The notes: generated from the letters alone by a model not told the origin. Shown: positions 1-8,280, counted from the first letter of the stretch. The stretch is DNA of 64,000 bases from CAZMVY01 sp964653435 (GCA_964653435.1 CAZZFA010000005.1:1-64000); one strand, 5' to 3'. Made by a program: numbers and translations.

Positions 1-233
1 TGACGGGTGGCGCCACCGCCGCAGCGCGATCCATGCGCGCAAGGCACGCGGCGCGCAAGATCCACCGCGCGCAAGATGCACCGCGCACAAGGCGCATTGC
101 GCACAAGGCGCATTGCGCACAAGGTGCATTGCGCACAAGGTGCATTGCGCGCAAGGCGCACCGCGCGCAAGATGCACCGGGCACAAGGCGCGCCGCGCGC
201 GAGGCGCACAAAAGGCGCGACGCAAGACTCTAC
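1..233 (+). repeat. Dispersed intergenic repeat, copy A (truncated by window edge)
   Basis: The first ~45 bases match, with a few changes, the right part of the copy at 50413-50610 (GACGGGT, then CCGCCGCAGCGCGAT, then GCGCGCAAGGC). The last bases (GCAAGACTCTAC, ending at 233) match the reverse complement of the left edge of the copies starting at 2598 and 63759. The middle has been expanded into short tandem units, listed separately. The part containing the two inverted arms lies outside the window. This copy is inverted relative to the one at 2598, so the two bracket the glycosidase-like gene. Confidence 0.75.
33..215 (+). repeat. Degenerate ~16-bp tandem array inside repeat copy A
   Basis: About ten imperfect units of the form GCGCACAAGGCGCATT or GCGCGCAAGATGCACC follow one another directly, without unique spacers. 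The other three copies of the host repeat carry only one or two GCGCGCAAGGC-type units here. The array therefore looks like a local expansion by slippage. The array is open in several frames and gives chance reading frames rich in Ala, Arg and His. Confidence 0.75.
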
Positions 234-522
234 GCATTCAATCGCTGGGACCGGGCGCTCATCCCGCTCTTGCCTTTGCGATCTGCCGGGCCGGCTTGAG
301 CCAGGCTTCCCACGCCTTCGCCATACACGCACCGCAGGTACGGCCATGCACCCATCCTTCCTCAGCAGCCCTGCCGCCCGTTCGTCGGCCACGAGCGCCG
401 GTTACCGCTGCTGGCGAGATGGCGGGAAACGCAATAGCATTGCTCCGCGAGGTTCGGCCGCGCCGGTTACCTCGTTTCGGGGGAGGCGGCCGACCGATCG
501 GTCTTCGCACGGAGACGAGAGT

Positions 523-2598
523 ATGCTGCCGTGGCGTCTTGTCGTTGTCATCGTCTTGGCCGGCGCGGTTGCGGGGGCGGCCCGTACCGCCGCTGTTGGC
601 AGGTCCCCCGGCCCGTTCGAGGGCCGGTACTTCCGCGGCGCCGGGGATGTGGAGTATCTGGAGCTCCTTGACATCTCCCGACGGATGTTCGAGCCGGACC
701 CCGAGTTCCAGAACATGCCGATGCTTTACACCCCGGCCTGGAACGGATTGGTCGAGGGGCCGACATGGGACGCCTGGTGGATCCAGAACAGCTACGGCAC
801 GACATATGCCGCGCTGCCGTTTTACACGGAGCCGTTCGTCACGTTCCTGCAGAACTCCCAGGACCTGTGGTTCGATCAGATGGGTGATGGGAAACGCAAG
901 GGGGCCGGCCCGCCGTTCGACTGGGTTGCCCCGGACGGATGCCTGTGCGATGCGGCCCGGCCGGGCTGGATCGTCTACAAGCAGGGCGACGGACGGACGG
1001 CGCTCCACGACTGGGGCATGGAGTTCACGGCCGCGGGGGTACTCATGCAGGCCGAACTGCTTCTGATCGGCCGCGATGCCCCGGCCATTGCACGGTATCT
1101 TCCCAAGCTCGAACGATCGGCCGACTTCATCGAAACCCGACGCGATCCGAAGAACGATCTCTTCCTCGCGGGGCCGGCCGGCAACCTGCTGGCGCCGAGC
1201 TACGCCGGGTGGAAGAAGCCCGACGGCACATATGATAAGGCCTATCTCACCGGTCTGTCGGTTACCTACGTCGCGGCGCTCGAACGGCTGATCGAGCTGG
1301 AGAAACTGGCGGGCAATGCGGACAAGGCTGCGGCGTATGCGGAGCGATGCCGCCGGGCACGGAAAGGGTTGTCCCTGCTGACGACGGAGGAGGGGTACCT
1401 GATCCGATCGCTCGATCCCGACGGCGTCCGGCACGGCGTATACGGGGCGGCGAAGCATGGCTACTTCGAGGCGTCGCCCAACCACGATGCGATTGCTTTT
1501 CGGGTGGCTGACGACGCGCAAGCCGCCGCCATCTACGCGAAGATCGCGTCGATCCCGGGGCTTCGCCCTCATGCCTTCATCATCGCGAACTACCCGTCGC
1601 TTGACGACATGTACGAGGAACCCCGGGGGCTGTGGGGCTTCGGCACGTGGGTCAACGGCGGGCACTGGTCAACATGCGAGGGGCGGATGATCCTCGGATA
1701 CTATCGGCTCGGGAAATATGAGGATGTCCGCCGGTCGATGCACCAGTTGATGAAGTTCGCGCGACAATTCCGTATGGACAACCCGCTGACGGAGTTCGGC
1801 AACAACGTCTACCAGCCGCACGAACCGATCAACCTCTGCTACGACACGTTTGCGCCGGCGGCGGCGATGATCCGGGGCCTGTTCGAGTACCTTTATCGGG
1901 CCGACGGCCTGACGATCCTGCCGCATATCCCGCCGGGCATCACCGAGCTCGAACAGCGGTTTCCGATCCGCTTCGGTGCGAAGAGGCTCTATCTTCGCAC
2001 CGTCGGCACCGGCCGGGTCACGGCCGTGTACGTGGACGGCAAGCGATGGTCGGCGCATGACGCGGCCTCAATCTCGCTTCCGTACGAGCAGACGCCCGAC
2101 GTTGCGATGGTCGAGGTTGTTCTCGGCGAGGCGAGGCCGGCGCTTCATGCCGCCCCTGTCATCAAACCCGCGTCGATCGAACCGCTGCCACCGGCGGACG
2201 ACGATGTGTGGAAGAGGCCGGCGGCTTCGGAAAGCAGTCCGTCGCACGGCGGGCAAACGCGGCCTTCACAGCCCGGCTCTTCGTTGCGCGAGATCGCCGA
2301 AAGAATCCACAGGTTTCACGAGGCGCTGGTCGCGGCCGGGCCGGCGGAGACATATGAGGCGGCCCATGCCCGACTCGCCCTCGCGTTCATCGGCGCGATG
2401 CGGGATCGACAGCGGATGCTGGCCGAGGGCCGTCTGAAGCCGCTGCCCGACCCGCGAAGGGCGGCCGCCGCGGAACAATCCTACTACGATACAGCGGTCA
2501 GGCTGTGCGAGGGACTCCGCAAGACGGTTGCGTCGTATGAGAGCTCCGCTGACCCACACAAGCGACGGGTGTACGAGATCTGGTACGGCTCGCGGTAG
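523..2598 (+). CDS. Secreted six-hairpin glycosidase-like protein
   Basis: This 691-residue protein begins with a signal peptide or anchor (positively charged start, hydrophobic residues 5-20). Its body resembles the (alpha/alpha)6-toroid glycoside hydrolases: aromatic-rich motifs such as WDAWWIQNSYG (about residue 80) and WVNGGHWSTCEG (about 380) precede a beta-sandwich-like C-terminal portion (LPHIPPG, about 465). The last ~110 residues are charged and probably helical. I cannot assign a GH family or substrate. The ATG at 523 is chosen because GGAG lies eight bases upstream and a signal peptide follows. The frame is open back to base 7, but that part crosses the tandem repeat and reads as low-complexity sequence. 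The gene stands alone between two inverted copies of the dispersed repeat, and its stop codon touches the right-hand copy. Confidence 0.75.
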   Translation: MLPWRLVVVIVLAGAVAGAARTAAVGRSPGPFEGRYFRGAGDVEYLELLDISRRMFEPDPEFQNMPMLYTPAWNGLVEGPTWDAWWIQNSYGTTYAALPFYTEPFVTFLQNSQDLWFDQMGDGKRKGAGPPFDWVAPDGCLCDAARPGWIVYKQGDGRTALHDWGMEFTAAGVLMQAELLLIGRDAPAIARYLPKLERSADFIETRRDPKNDLFLAGPAGNLLAPSYAGWKKPDGTYDKAYLTGLSVTYVAALERLIELEKLAGNADKAAAYAERCRRARKGLSLLTTEEGYLIRSLDPDGVRHGVYGAAKHGYFEASPNHDAIAFRVADDAQAAAIYAKIASIPGLRPHAFIIANYPSLDDMYEEPRGLWGFGTWVNGGHWSTCEGRMILGYYRLGKYEDVRRSMHQLMKFARQFRMDNPLTEFGNNVYQPHEPINLCYDTFAPAAAMIRGLFEYLYRADGLTILPHIPPGITELEQRFPIRFGAKRLYLRTVGTGRVTAVYVDGKRWSAHDAASISLPYEQTPDVAMVEVVLGEARPALHAAPVIKPASIEPLPPADDDVWKRPAASESSPSHGGQTRPSQPGSSLREIAERIHRFHEALVAAGPAETYEAAHARLALAFIGAMRDRQRMLAEGRLKPLPDPRRAAAAEQSYYDTAVRLCEGLRKTVASYESSADPHKRRVYEIWYGSR

Positions 2599-2810
2599 TA
2601 GAGTCTTGCGCCGCAGCTTTTGCGCGCCTTGCGCGCGGCGAGCCTTGCGCGTTTGTAGCGCGATGCGGCGGTAGCGCCGCCTGTCATTCTGAGGAGCGCA
2701 GCGACGAAGAATCCGGCTGATTGGCGCAGGCAAGCCGGATGCTTCGCTTCGCTCAGCATGACGGGGGCCGGCGCGGCCGTGTTCGGTTGCGGCCAAAGGC
2801 CGCCTTGGGG
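2598..2810 (-). repeat. Dispersed intergenic repeat, copy B
   Basis: This ~213-bp element runs from GTAGAGTCTTGCG, through a GCGCGCCTTGCGCGC stretch and GTCATTCTGAGGAGCGCAGC, to GCTTCGCTTCGCTCAGCATG and a terminal GGCCGCCTTGGGG. The same order occurs at 63759-63957 and, inverted, at 50413-50610. The arms GTCATTCTGAGGAGCG and CGCTCAGCATGAC are roughly complementary, so a transcript could fold into a long hairpin. Reading frames through it give the spurious peptides often seen for such intergenic repeats and are not annotated as genes. Confidence 0.85.
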
Positions 2811-2911
2811 CGTCCGGCGGATAACGGGCGGCCGGTCGGCTTCGCGGCTTGCGCCTGCTCATCAGGGATGCGAACAACCGCAGTCCCTGCCTACTCATGC
2901 GAAAAATCCGG

Positions 2912-2939
2912 TTGACAATTCGCCCGAGCTGCCTTCAAT
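2912..2939 (+). promoter_or_regulatory. Sigma-70-type promoter for sucCD
   Basis: A perfect TTGACA at 2912-2917 is followed after 16 bases by TTCAAT at 2934-2939 (4 of 6 to TATAAT). The predicted start of transcription is near 2946, about 62 bases before the sucC start codon. No other promoter-like sequence is evident between the repeat and the gene. Confidence 0.6.
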
Positions 2940-3007
2940 CGGTCGGCGGCGGTGTCGGTCAGGGATGGCCGCCGGTGCCGCGACCGAGCTTGCAGGAGTG
3001 GTGAGGC

Positions 3008-4150
3008 GTGAAGATCCACGAATACCAGGCGAAGCACATCCTCCGGGAGTACGGCATCCCGGTGCCCGAAGGCGTGATGGTCACAAGCCCGGAGGACGCC
3101 GTGCGTGCGGCGGGAACCATGCACTTTCCCGTCGTGGTCAAGGCACAGGTGCATGTGGGCGGACGGGGGAAGGCCGGTGGGGTGAAACTCGCCCACGACG
3201 CCGACGACCTGAAGCGGCATGCCGCGGCCATTCTCGGGATGAAGATCAAGGGCGGCACGGTCCGCCGCCTGCTCGTCGAGCCCGGCATCGCCATCCAGAG
3301 AGAGATCTACGTGGGCATGGTCATGGACCGGGCCCGGCGGTATCCGTGCCTGATGGCCAGCGCCGCCGGCGGCGTGGAGATCGAGCAGGTCGCCGCGGAG
3401 ACGCCGGAGAAGATTCTCAGGATTCACATCAAGCCGTCGCTGGGGCTGCGGGAATACCAGGTGCGGCGGGCGGCCGGTTTTCTCGGCATCCCGACCGGCG
3501 CGACGAAGGCGTTTGCGGCGGTCCTGAGCGGCCTCTACCGCATATTCATGGAGAAGGACTGTTCACTGGCGGAGATCAATCCGCTCGTGCTCACGGTCGA
3601 CGGCAACCTGATCGCATGCGATGCAAAGATCAACTTCGACGACAACGCCCTGTTCCGGCATCCTGAGCATGAGGAACTTCGAGACGATACGGAGGATGAG
3701 CCGCTCGAGGTGGAAGCCCGCCGGGCGGGTGTCAGCTACGTGAAGCTGAACGGCCGGATCGGATGCATTGTCAACGGGGCGGGGCTGGCGATGGCTACGA
3801 TGGATATCGTCAAGAACTTCGGCGGTGAGCCGGCGAACTTCCTCGATATCGGCGGGGGGGCCAGAGCCGAGCAGGTGACACAGGCCCTTCGGATCGTCAC
3901 GAAAGATCCGGCGGTCAACACGGTGTTCTTCAACATCTTCGGCGGCATCGTGCGGTGCGATCGGGTGGCCGAAGGCATCCTGGAGGCCCTCAGGCAGCTC
4001 GACCGGAAGATCCCGATCGTGATCCGACTGGTCGGCACGAACGAGGACAAGGCACGCGAGTTGCTGAAGGGTACGAACCTCATCGCCTGCGCGACGATGA
4101 GCGAAGCGGCGAAGAAGGCGGTCGAGGCGAGTGGGAAGAAAGCGACGTAG
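3008..4150 (+). CDS. sucC: Succinate-CoA ligase, ADP/GDP-forming, beta subunit
   Basis: The protein is the ATP-grasp subunit of succinyl-CoA synthetase, which makes nucleoside triphosphate from succinyl-CoA in the citric acid cycle. The 380-residue length is near the family's usual ~390. It starts with the typical KIHEYQAK. The ATP-grasp fold with the glycine-rich GGRGKAGGVK loop (about residues 51-60) fills the first half, and a CoA-ligase domain (FLDIGGGA, FNIFGGIVRCD) fills the second. The GTG at 3008 is used, with AGGAG at 2994-2998. sucD follows 76 bp downstream in the same orientation, so the two form an operon encoding the full heterodimer. Confidence 0.95.
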   Translation: MKIHEYQAKHILREYGIPVPEGVMVTSPEDAVRAAGTMHFPVVVKAQVHVGGRGKAGGVKLAHDADDLKRHAAAILGMKIKGGTVRRLLVEPGIAIQREIYVGMVMDRARRYPCLMASAAGGVEIEQVAAETPEKILRIHIKPSLGLREYQVRRAAGFLGIPTGATKAFAAVLSGLYRIFMEKDCSLAEINPLVLTVDGNLIACDAKINFDDNALFRHPEHEELRDDTEDEPLEVEARRAGVSYVKLNGRIGCIVNGAGLAMATMDIVKNFGGEPANFLDIGGGARAEQVTQALRIVTKDPAVNTVFFNIFGGIVRCDRVAEGILEALRQLDRKIPIVIRLVGTNEDKARELLKGTNLIACATMSEAAKKAVEASGKKAT

Positions 4151-4226
4151 CGTCGAAGGAACGAAGGGACGGGGCGCGCTGGCGGTACCGAAGTAACGGA
4201 GCAACGGACGAACGGATCCCGGTTCC

Positions 4227-5102
4227 ATGAGTATTCTCGTTGACAAGAACACGCGGCTGTGTATTCAGGGGATCACGGGCAACGAAGGCCGGTTTCACGG
4301 CCGGCAGATGATCGAATACGGCACGCACGTCGTCGGCGGAGTCACCCCCGGCAAGGGCGGCCAGACGAGCCTGGACCGGCCCGTGTTCAACACCGTGCAT
4401 GAGTGCGTCGCCGCGACCGGTGCCAACGCGAGCGTCATCTATGTACCCGCGGCGTTCGCGCCGGATGCCGTCCTGGAGGCAATCGACGCCGGCCTGAAGC
4501 TCGTCGTCTGCATCACCGAGGGGATCCCGACGCGCGACATGGTGGACGTCTTCTGGGAGGCACGGGCCAACGGCGTGACGCTGATCGGCCCGAATTGCCC
4601 GGGCGTGATCACGCCGGGGCAGTGCAAGGTGGGCATCATGCCCGGACACATCCACAAGCCGGGGCGGGTGGGCGTGATCTCGCGATCGGGGACGCTGACA
4701 TACGAGGTGGTGAACGAACTGACGACGAACGGCCTGGGCCAGTCCACCTGCATCGGCATCGGCGGCGACCCGATCATCGGCACCACGTTCGTCGATCTGC
4801 TCGCCCTGTTTGAGGCCGACCCCGGCACCGACGCCGTCGTGCTGATCGGCGAGATCGGCGGCACGGACGAGGAGGCCGCCGCCGAGTTCGTCCGCGCGAA
4901 GATGCGCAAGCCGGTCATCGGATTCGTCGCCGGCAAGACGGCACCGCCGGGTAAACGAATGGGCCACGCCGGCGCGATCATTACGGGCGGGACGGGGACG
5001 GCGGCCGATAAGATCAGGGCCCTGACGGCTGCCGGCATTCGCGTGGCCGAACGGCCGGACGAAATCGCCGGGCTGGTAAAGGAAGCCCTCTGCGCCAGGT
5101 AA
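4227..5102 (+). CDS. sucD: Succinate-CoA ligase, alpha subunit
   Basis: This is the CoA-binding alpha subunit of succinyl-CoA synthetase (291 residues, normal length). The Rossmann-type CoA-binding domain begins at residue 5 with GITGNEG around 15-21. The phosphorylated histidine is H247 in GHAGAI, equivalent to H246 of the E. coli enzyme, and the GPNCPG motif is at 121-126. It lies 76 bp downstream of sucC and must act with it. Nothing in the protein is unusual. Confidence 0.96.
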   Translation: MSILVDKNTRLCIQGITGNEGRFHGRQMIEYGTHVVGGVTPGKGGQTSLDRPVFNTVHECVAATGANASVIYVPAAFAPDAVLEAIDAGLKLVVCITEGIPTRDMVDVFWEARANGVTLIGPNCPGVITPGQCKVGIMPGHIHKPGRVGVISRSGTLTYEVVNELTTNGLGQSTCIGIGGDPIIGTTFVDLLALFEADPGTDAVVLIGEIGGTDEEAAAEFVRAKMRKPVIGFVAGKTAPPGKRMGHAGAIITGGTGTAADKIRALTAAGIRVAERPDEIAGLVKEALCAR

Positions 5103-5116
5103 CCCTGACGTTCCGC

Positions 5117-5145
5117 TTGACCGATACCCACACCGGGGGTTGAAT
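5117..5145 (+). promoter_or_regulatory. Possible sigma-70-type promoter for the 5172 gene
   Basis: TTGACC at 5117-5122 and TTGAAT at 5140-5145 are separated by 17 bases. The predicted transcript would begin about 20 bases before the TTG start at 5172 and could include the beta-propeller gene behind it. Confidence 0.4.
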
Positions 5146-5171
5146 AGACTATCGGGACGCCGAGGTGCTGC

Positions 5172-5495
5172 TTGGCCGACGATCCACAAGTGTCCGGCGT
5201 GTCGCTTTCGTCTCCGCACGCGTATGCCCTGAGCGAGGATGAGCAGATGCTCCTGCTTGTCCGGGACGAGCTCTACGAGGGCAACTGGGACGATTTCGTG
5301 CAGGATCTGCAGGACCGGCTCAACGGCCGCCCGCACCTTTTCGACATCCAGCCTGCCTCCGCCCGGCTGCAGGATACCATCCGCCAACACCTCCGGATGA
5401 TCGAGCGTCTGCGGGAGCTCGAACGCCGCGAGCGGATTGATCTGGCCGCGTCCGTCAAGCCCGGCGGCGGGGCGCCCCCGATACACCCTGGTTGA
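5172..5495 (+). CDS. Small conserved-looking hypothetical protein
   Basis: This 107-residue soluble acidic protein has no signal peptide, membrane segment or recognised motif. The middle (about residues 20-90) is predicted to be helical, including an amphipathic stretch ending in ERLRELERRERID. I do not recognise a family. The TTG at 5172 is the start suggested by GAGGTG just upstream, and a promoter-like pair lies 50 bases ahead. The next gene begins 23 bp after its stop in the same direction, so the two may be cotranscribed. Confidence 0.6.
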   Translation: MADDPQVSGVSLSSPHAYALSEDEQMLLLVRDELYEGNWDDFVQDLQDRLNGRPHLFDIQPASARLQDTIRQHLRMIERLRELERRERIDLAASVKPGGGAPPIHPG

Positions 5496-5518
5496 TCGGC
5501 GGGGCGATCCGCGTTCTA

Positions 5519-6940
5519 ATGCCCGCCATGCGACACACGTTCCCTACGCTGCTGTTGTGGGTGGCTGCCGGCATGGCCGCGGCAGCCGATATCCCGGTGC
5601 CGGCCACGCTCCGCGAGTCACTGGCAGTCGACGAGGCCGCGCTGGCCCGGGCCGGGCTTGAGATTTCCTGGCGGCTTGCCCTGCCGATGCGGCCGGCGGA
5701 GCAGGTTACAAGAGTCAGTCTGCTCGATGAGCACCTGTATGCCCTCACCGACCGCGGCGAATTGTTCGCGATTCGCGCCGAGTCGGGGCTCGTACGCTGG
5801 CAGCGACCGATCATCAGGCCGGGCGACGTGCTCTTCCCGCTGACGCATGCTGCGGCCGAGCAGGGCCTCGGTCCCGTCGTTGCGACCACGCCGGCCTGGG
5901 TGGCGATTCTCGATCGGGAGACGGGTCGCGAGATCCCCTTCGTAGATCCGCAAACCGGGCAAAAACGCGAAAATCTCTCGCTCGATACGGCCCCGAACAC
6001 ATCGATGGTGGCGGACGCGAATTATCTGTACGGCGCGATGGTCAACATGCAGTTCGTTGCGTACCAGCGGAAGGACGGCTTCGTTCGATGGACGATCGGA
6101 GCCGGCGCGACGGCTTCCATCGCACCACGCCTGTTGCCGGGGCGCGTTCTCTTTGCCAGCGACAAGGGCCGGTTTGTCATGGTCTCGACCGAGGGAGCCG
6201 ACATCGGGATGGTCGTCTGGAAGGACCAGGTGGCGACCGCGCCGCTGGAGCGCGTGATCGGTCTTACCAGCCGGCAGCGAGAGAAACTGTGGCCGAAGGA
6301 GGCCACGACCACGCCGATCGAGCCCCTTTTCGTAAGCCCCACCCATCTGATCTTTGCGGCAATGGATCAGATTGTTTACTCGATTGACCCCAGGACCGGC
6401 CCCGTGGAGGGTCAGGTTCGCTGGCGGCACGGTTTGACCAGGCGCCCCAGCGAAGGCCCCGCCGTCGTGGGAGACCTTGTATTCCAGGAGGACCCGGGCC
6501 AGGGCCTGCTGGCCATCGACCGGCAGAGCGGACGGCTCCGTTGGCTGCTGCCGCGCGGACGGCGGCTTCTCGCTCGAGCGGCTGACGCCGCGTATGCCCT
6601 GGGGACGGACGGTCTGTTGGTCGTGGCGGACGCGGCCACGGGCGCCATCCGGGACCGCATTCCCGGCAGCGGGGCGAGGTTTGCGCCGACGAATCCGGCA
6701 AACGATGCCGTGTTCCTTGCCGATAGGGGTGGTCGGATAGTCTGCATACGAAAAAGCGGCTTGAAGCCGCTCAAGAGCAGCGATTTCCTGCCGTCTCCGC
6801 CAATGCCCGCGACCACGCGAGCTGCGGCGGGGCATGCCGCGTCGTCCGCCCCGGCAGAAACCCCAGAAGCTCCCGCAGCCACCCGAGGCGAATCGGGGGT
6901 GACGGTTGAGGGCGATGTACTTCGATCCCACCGAGAGTAA
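5519..6940 (+). CDS. Exported PQQ-type beta-propeller (YVTN/BamB-like) protein
   Basis: The 473-residue protein has an N-terminal signal peptide (MRHTFPTLLLWVAAGMAAAA, ending AAA before DIPVP). It continues with repeated blade motifs of the PQQ-enzyme/BamB type, for example LYALTDRGELFAI, SGLVRWQR, YSIDPRTG and LAIDRQSGRLRW. Such propellers are usually periplasmic scaffolds, or bind PQQ in dehydrogenases. No dehydrogenase catalytic residues or heme motif are visible, so a structural role is likelier. The C-terminal ~60 residues are Pro/Ala-rich and probably disordered. ATG 5519 is preferred; ATG 5528 is equally possible because neither has a strong ribosome-binding site. Confidence 0.75.
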   Translation: MPAMRHTFPTLLLWVAAGMAAAADIPVPATLRESLAVDEAALARAGLEISWRLALPMRPAEQVTRVSLLDEHLYALTDRGELFAIRAESGLVRWQRPIIRPGDVLFPLTHAAAEQGLGPVVATTPAWVAILDRETGREIPFVDPQTGQKRENLSLDTAPNTSMVADANYLYGAMVNMQFVAYQRKDGFVRWTIGAGATASIAPRLLPGRVLFASDKGRFVMVSTEGADIGMVVWKDQVATAPLERVIGLTSRQREKLWPKEATTTPIEPLFVSPTHLIFAAMDQIVYSIDPRTGPVEGQVRWRHGLTRRPSEGPAVVGDLVFQEDPGQGLLAIDRQSGRLRWLLPRGRRLLARAADAAYALGTDGLLVVADAATGAIRDRIPGSGARFAPTNPANDAVFLADRGGRIVCIRKSGLKPLKSSDFLPSPPMPATTRAAAGHAASSAPAETPEAPAATRGESGVTVEGDVLRSHRE

Positions 6941-7009
6941 CCCCTGGAGTGGCTGTTCCGCTGGGAATCGTCGCGCCTGTGAAACGATTCCAGGCGATCT
7001 ACCCTGTTG

Positions 7010-7043
7010 AGAAAAAGAAAACGAGATTTCCGAAGAAAATCTC
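7010..7043 (-). terminator. Possible minus-strand terminator upstream of the ncRNA
   Basis: GAGATTT at 7023-7029 pairs perfectly with AAATCTC at 7037-7043. Read on the minus strand, the stem is followed by a T-rich run (GTTTTCTTTTTC). On the plus strand no T-run follows. It would stop transcripts coming leftward across the ncRNA region, such as read-through from the RNase gene at 8281-8817. The rest of 6941-7150 is comparatively AT-rich and carries no convincing gene. Confidence 0.4.
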
Positions 7044-7154
7044 TACGAATCCTGCCGAAGCCGTAACTCCGATGATTTCGTGGGTTGCGTCATGCCGCCC
7101 ACTCGCAACTCGCGGTTTCGTGGGTGTGAGTTGTCGCGTCTGGTAAAAAACGTC

Positions 7155-7182
7155 TTGCCGTCTGAGAAACTTGGGGTATATT
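7155..7182 (+). promoter_or_regulatory. Sigma-70-type promoter of the large ncRNA
   Basis: TTGCCG at 7155-7160 and TATATT at 7177-7182 are separated by 16 bases (4 of 6 and 5 of 6 matches to consensus). Seven bases after the -10 box is G7189, exactly the first base of the 11-bp helix that pairs with the end of the RNA. No open reading frame with a ribosome-binding site follows. Confidence 0.65.
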
Positions 7183-7188
7183 AGAGGT

Positions 7189-8223
7189 GCGGCTGAAAGG
7201 AAGCTTTCGCCTGGCACCCAACGCTGATCCGGGTGGCTCCGGCAGGGCCGCGGCGATCCAAAGATCCGGAGGCGGCGTCAGCAATGGCGCGGCGCCGGTG
7301 AGGTGAACACATATCCCGGACCGCCGACGGCTTGAACATCCGGACGGGCAGTGGTGCAGGAACCCTAGAAGGGGTCCCGCTCGGCAACGAGACGGGGCAG
7401 CCGTCCGGCGATTGAAACTCTAAGGTGCATGCGGATCGGGTGGCCACCGTCAGCCGGTTCGCTAAGCGCGAAAGAGGAGCTGCGGCGAAGGTCGTGGCAA
7501 GCCGGGCGGAGGAAACCCCCTAGAAGGGTAAATCCCAAAGGAGCCTCCGGCGGCGGTCGGGCCTAATCGTTCGACCCAACCGCGAGGGACTCGAGGCGGG
7601 AGTACAGCCCAGAAGCCGGGTAACTGTCCAAGAACGCCGGCCTCACGGCGGGCGGAGGAGGGCAGGTGCTGACGGCATGTGGGTCAGCGCAGCAGGAATG
7701 CTGTGGCGTCCGCTTCGAGGAGAACGCTCCAAAGGGCGAATCCCAGGAGCGCTGCCGATCTGAAATAAGGTCGGCAAGGTTCGCCGAGGAGAAAACCGTC
7801 AAGAGGGTAGCCAAACCCTGAAGGCGGAACCGGCGGGCAGGCAAAACCCGTCGTAGTGGACTCGGTGAGCCGCAAGTGCTGAAGGGCGCGAAAGCTCATG
7901 AGAGGTGCTGCTCTGCTGCGGCGGGGCGGCTAGTGTCGGACGGTCAATACTCTGGAGGAAGGTGAAACTCGCTGAGAGGCTCGATTCGGGGGACGTAAAA
8001 ACTCACCCGACGGCGTTCGTGGCGGAAACCCACAAGACCGATGCTGCTGCTAACGGTGTAGTGGGCTCGCAGAACCAATGTGGGCGATACGTCGCGGGCG
8101 CAGTACTCTGAACGAGCGACCGATTCCATGAGAGGACGGCAACGGGCGGAAACGCCCGGGGCCGAGCCGCCGACGCGAAAACTCTGAAGGGCAAAACAGG
8201 CGGAACTTTCAGCCGCCTTTTTT
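7189..8223 (+). ncRNA. Candidate large structured noncoding RNA, ~1,035 nt
   Basis: No protein-like reading frame exists here on either strand, but RNA-like structure is dense. GCGGCTGAAAG (7189-7199) is perfectly complementary to CTTTCAGCCGC (8206-8216), closing the whole region. Internal helices include 7340-7347/7401-7408 (8 bp), 7376-7383/7388-7396 (GCAA tetraloop, one bulged A), 7507-7512/7544-7549, 7668-7673/7683-7688, 7690-7694/7699-7703 (GGAA tetraloop), 7725-7730/7746-7751, 7754-7760/7769-7775, 7804-7808/7815-7819, nested 8029-8033/8061-8065 with 8037-8040/8054-8057, and 8143-8148/8153-8158 (GAAA tetraloop). A-rich linkers (GAAAACTCTGAAGG, GGCAAAAC) join them. A promoter precedes it and a terminator ends it. 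I see no group II domain V, RNase P core motifs, tmRNA ends or rRNA signatures. The function is unknown, and being a known class that I fail to recognise remains possible. Confidence 0.8.
8198..8223 (+). terminator. Rho-independent terminator of the ncRNA
   Basis: AGGCGG (8198-8203) and CCGCCT (8213-8218) form a stem around AACTTTCAG, followed by six T residues (8218-8223). The right arm overlaps the strand that also pairs with the 5' end of the RNA, so the two pairings compete. On the minus strand the same hairpin is followed by TGTTTTGC, so it may also serve the convergent gene ending at 8281. Confidence 0.8.
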
Positions 8224-8280
8224 GTTGCGCCTCGACCGCCGCCCTCTGATTCTCTGTCGCTCCGTTATCCGGAAAGGGGG

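Noticed and set aside
33..215. Short regularly spaced units that might be a CRISPR array
   Set aside because: Units of about 16 bp follow each other directly without unique spacers and are imperfect; no cas gene is nearby.
7..522. The glycosidase-like frame stays open upstream to base 7, through the tandem repeat
   Set aside because: It encodes a repetitive Arg/His/Ala peptide across a repeat element, while ATG 523 has a ribosome-binding site and a signal peptide.
259..1665. 468-residue minus-strand frame opposite the glycosidase-like gene
   Set aside because: It is a GC-rich shadow of the plus-strand gene with Arg/Pro/Gly bias and no recognisable motif.
4080..5486. 468-residue minus-strand frame opposite sucD and the small gene
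   Set aside because: It is antisense to the well-conserved sucD and its composition is that of a shadow.
7563..8129. Reading frames of 60-93 residues within the structured RNA region
   Set aside because: They overlap each other on both strands, lack ribosome-binding sites and cut across the paired stems.
7189..8223. Assignment of the structured region to RNase P RNA, tmRNA, rRNA or a group I/II intron
   Set aside because: The length, lack of RNase P core motifs, lack of tmRNA ends and tag frame, and absence of a domain V-like hairpin do not fit; a covariance search is still needed to exclude a known class.
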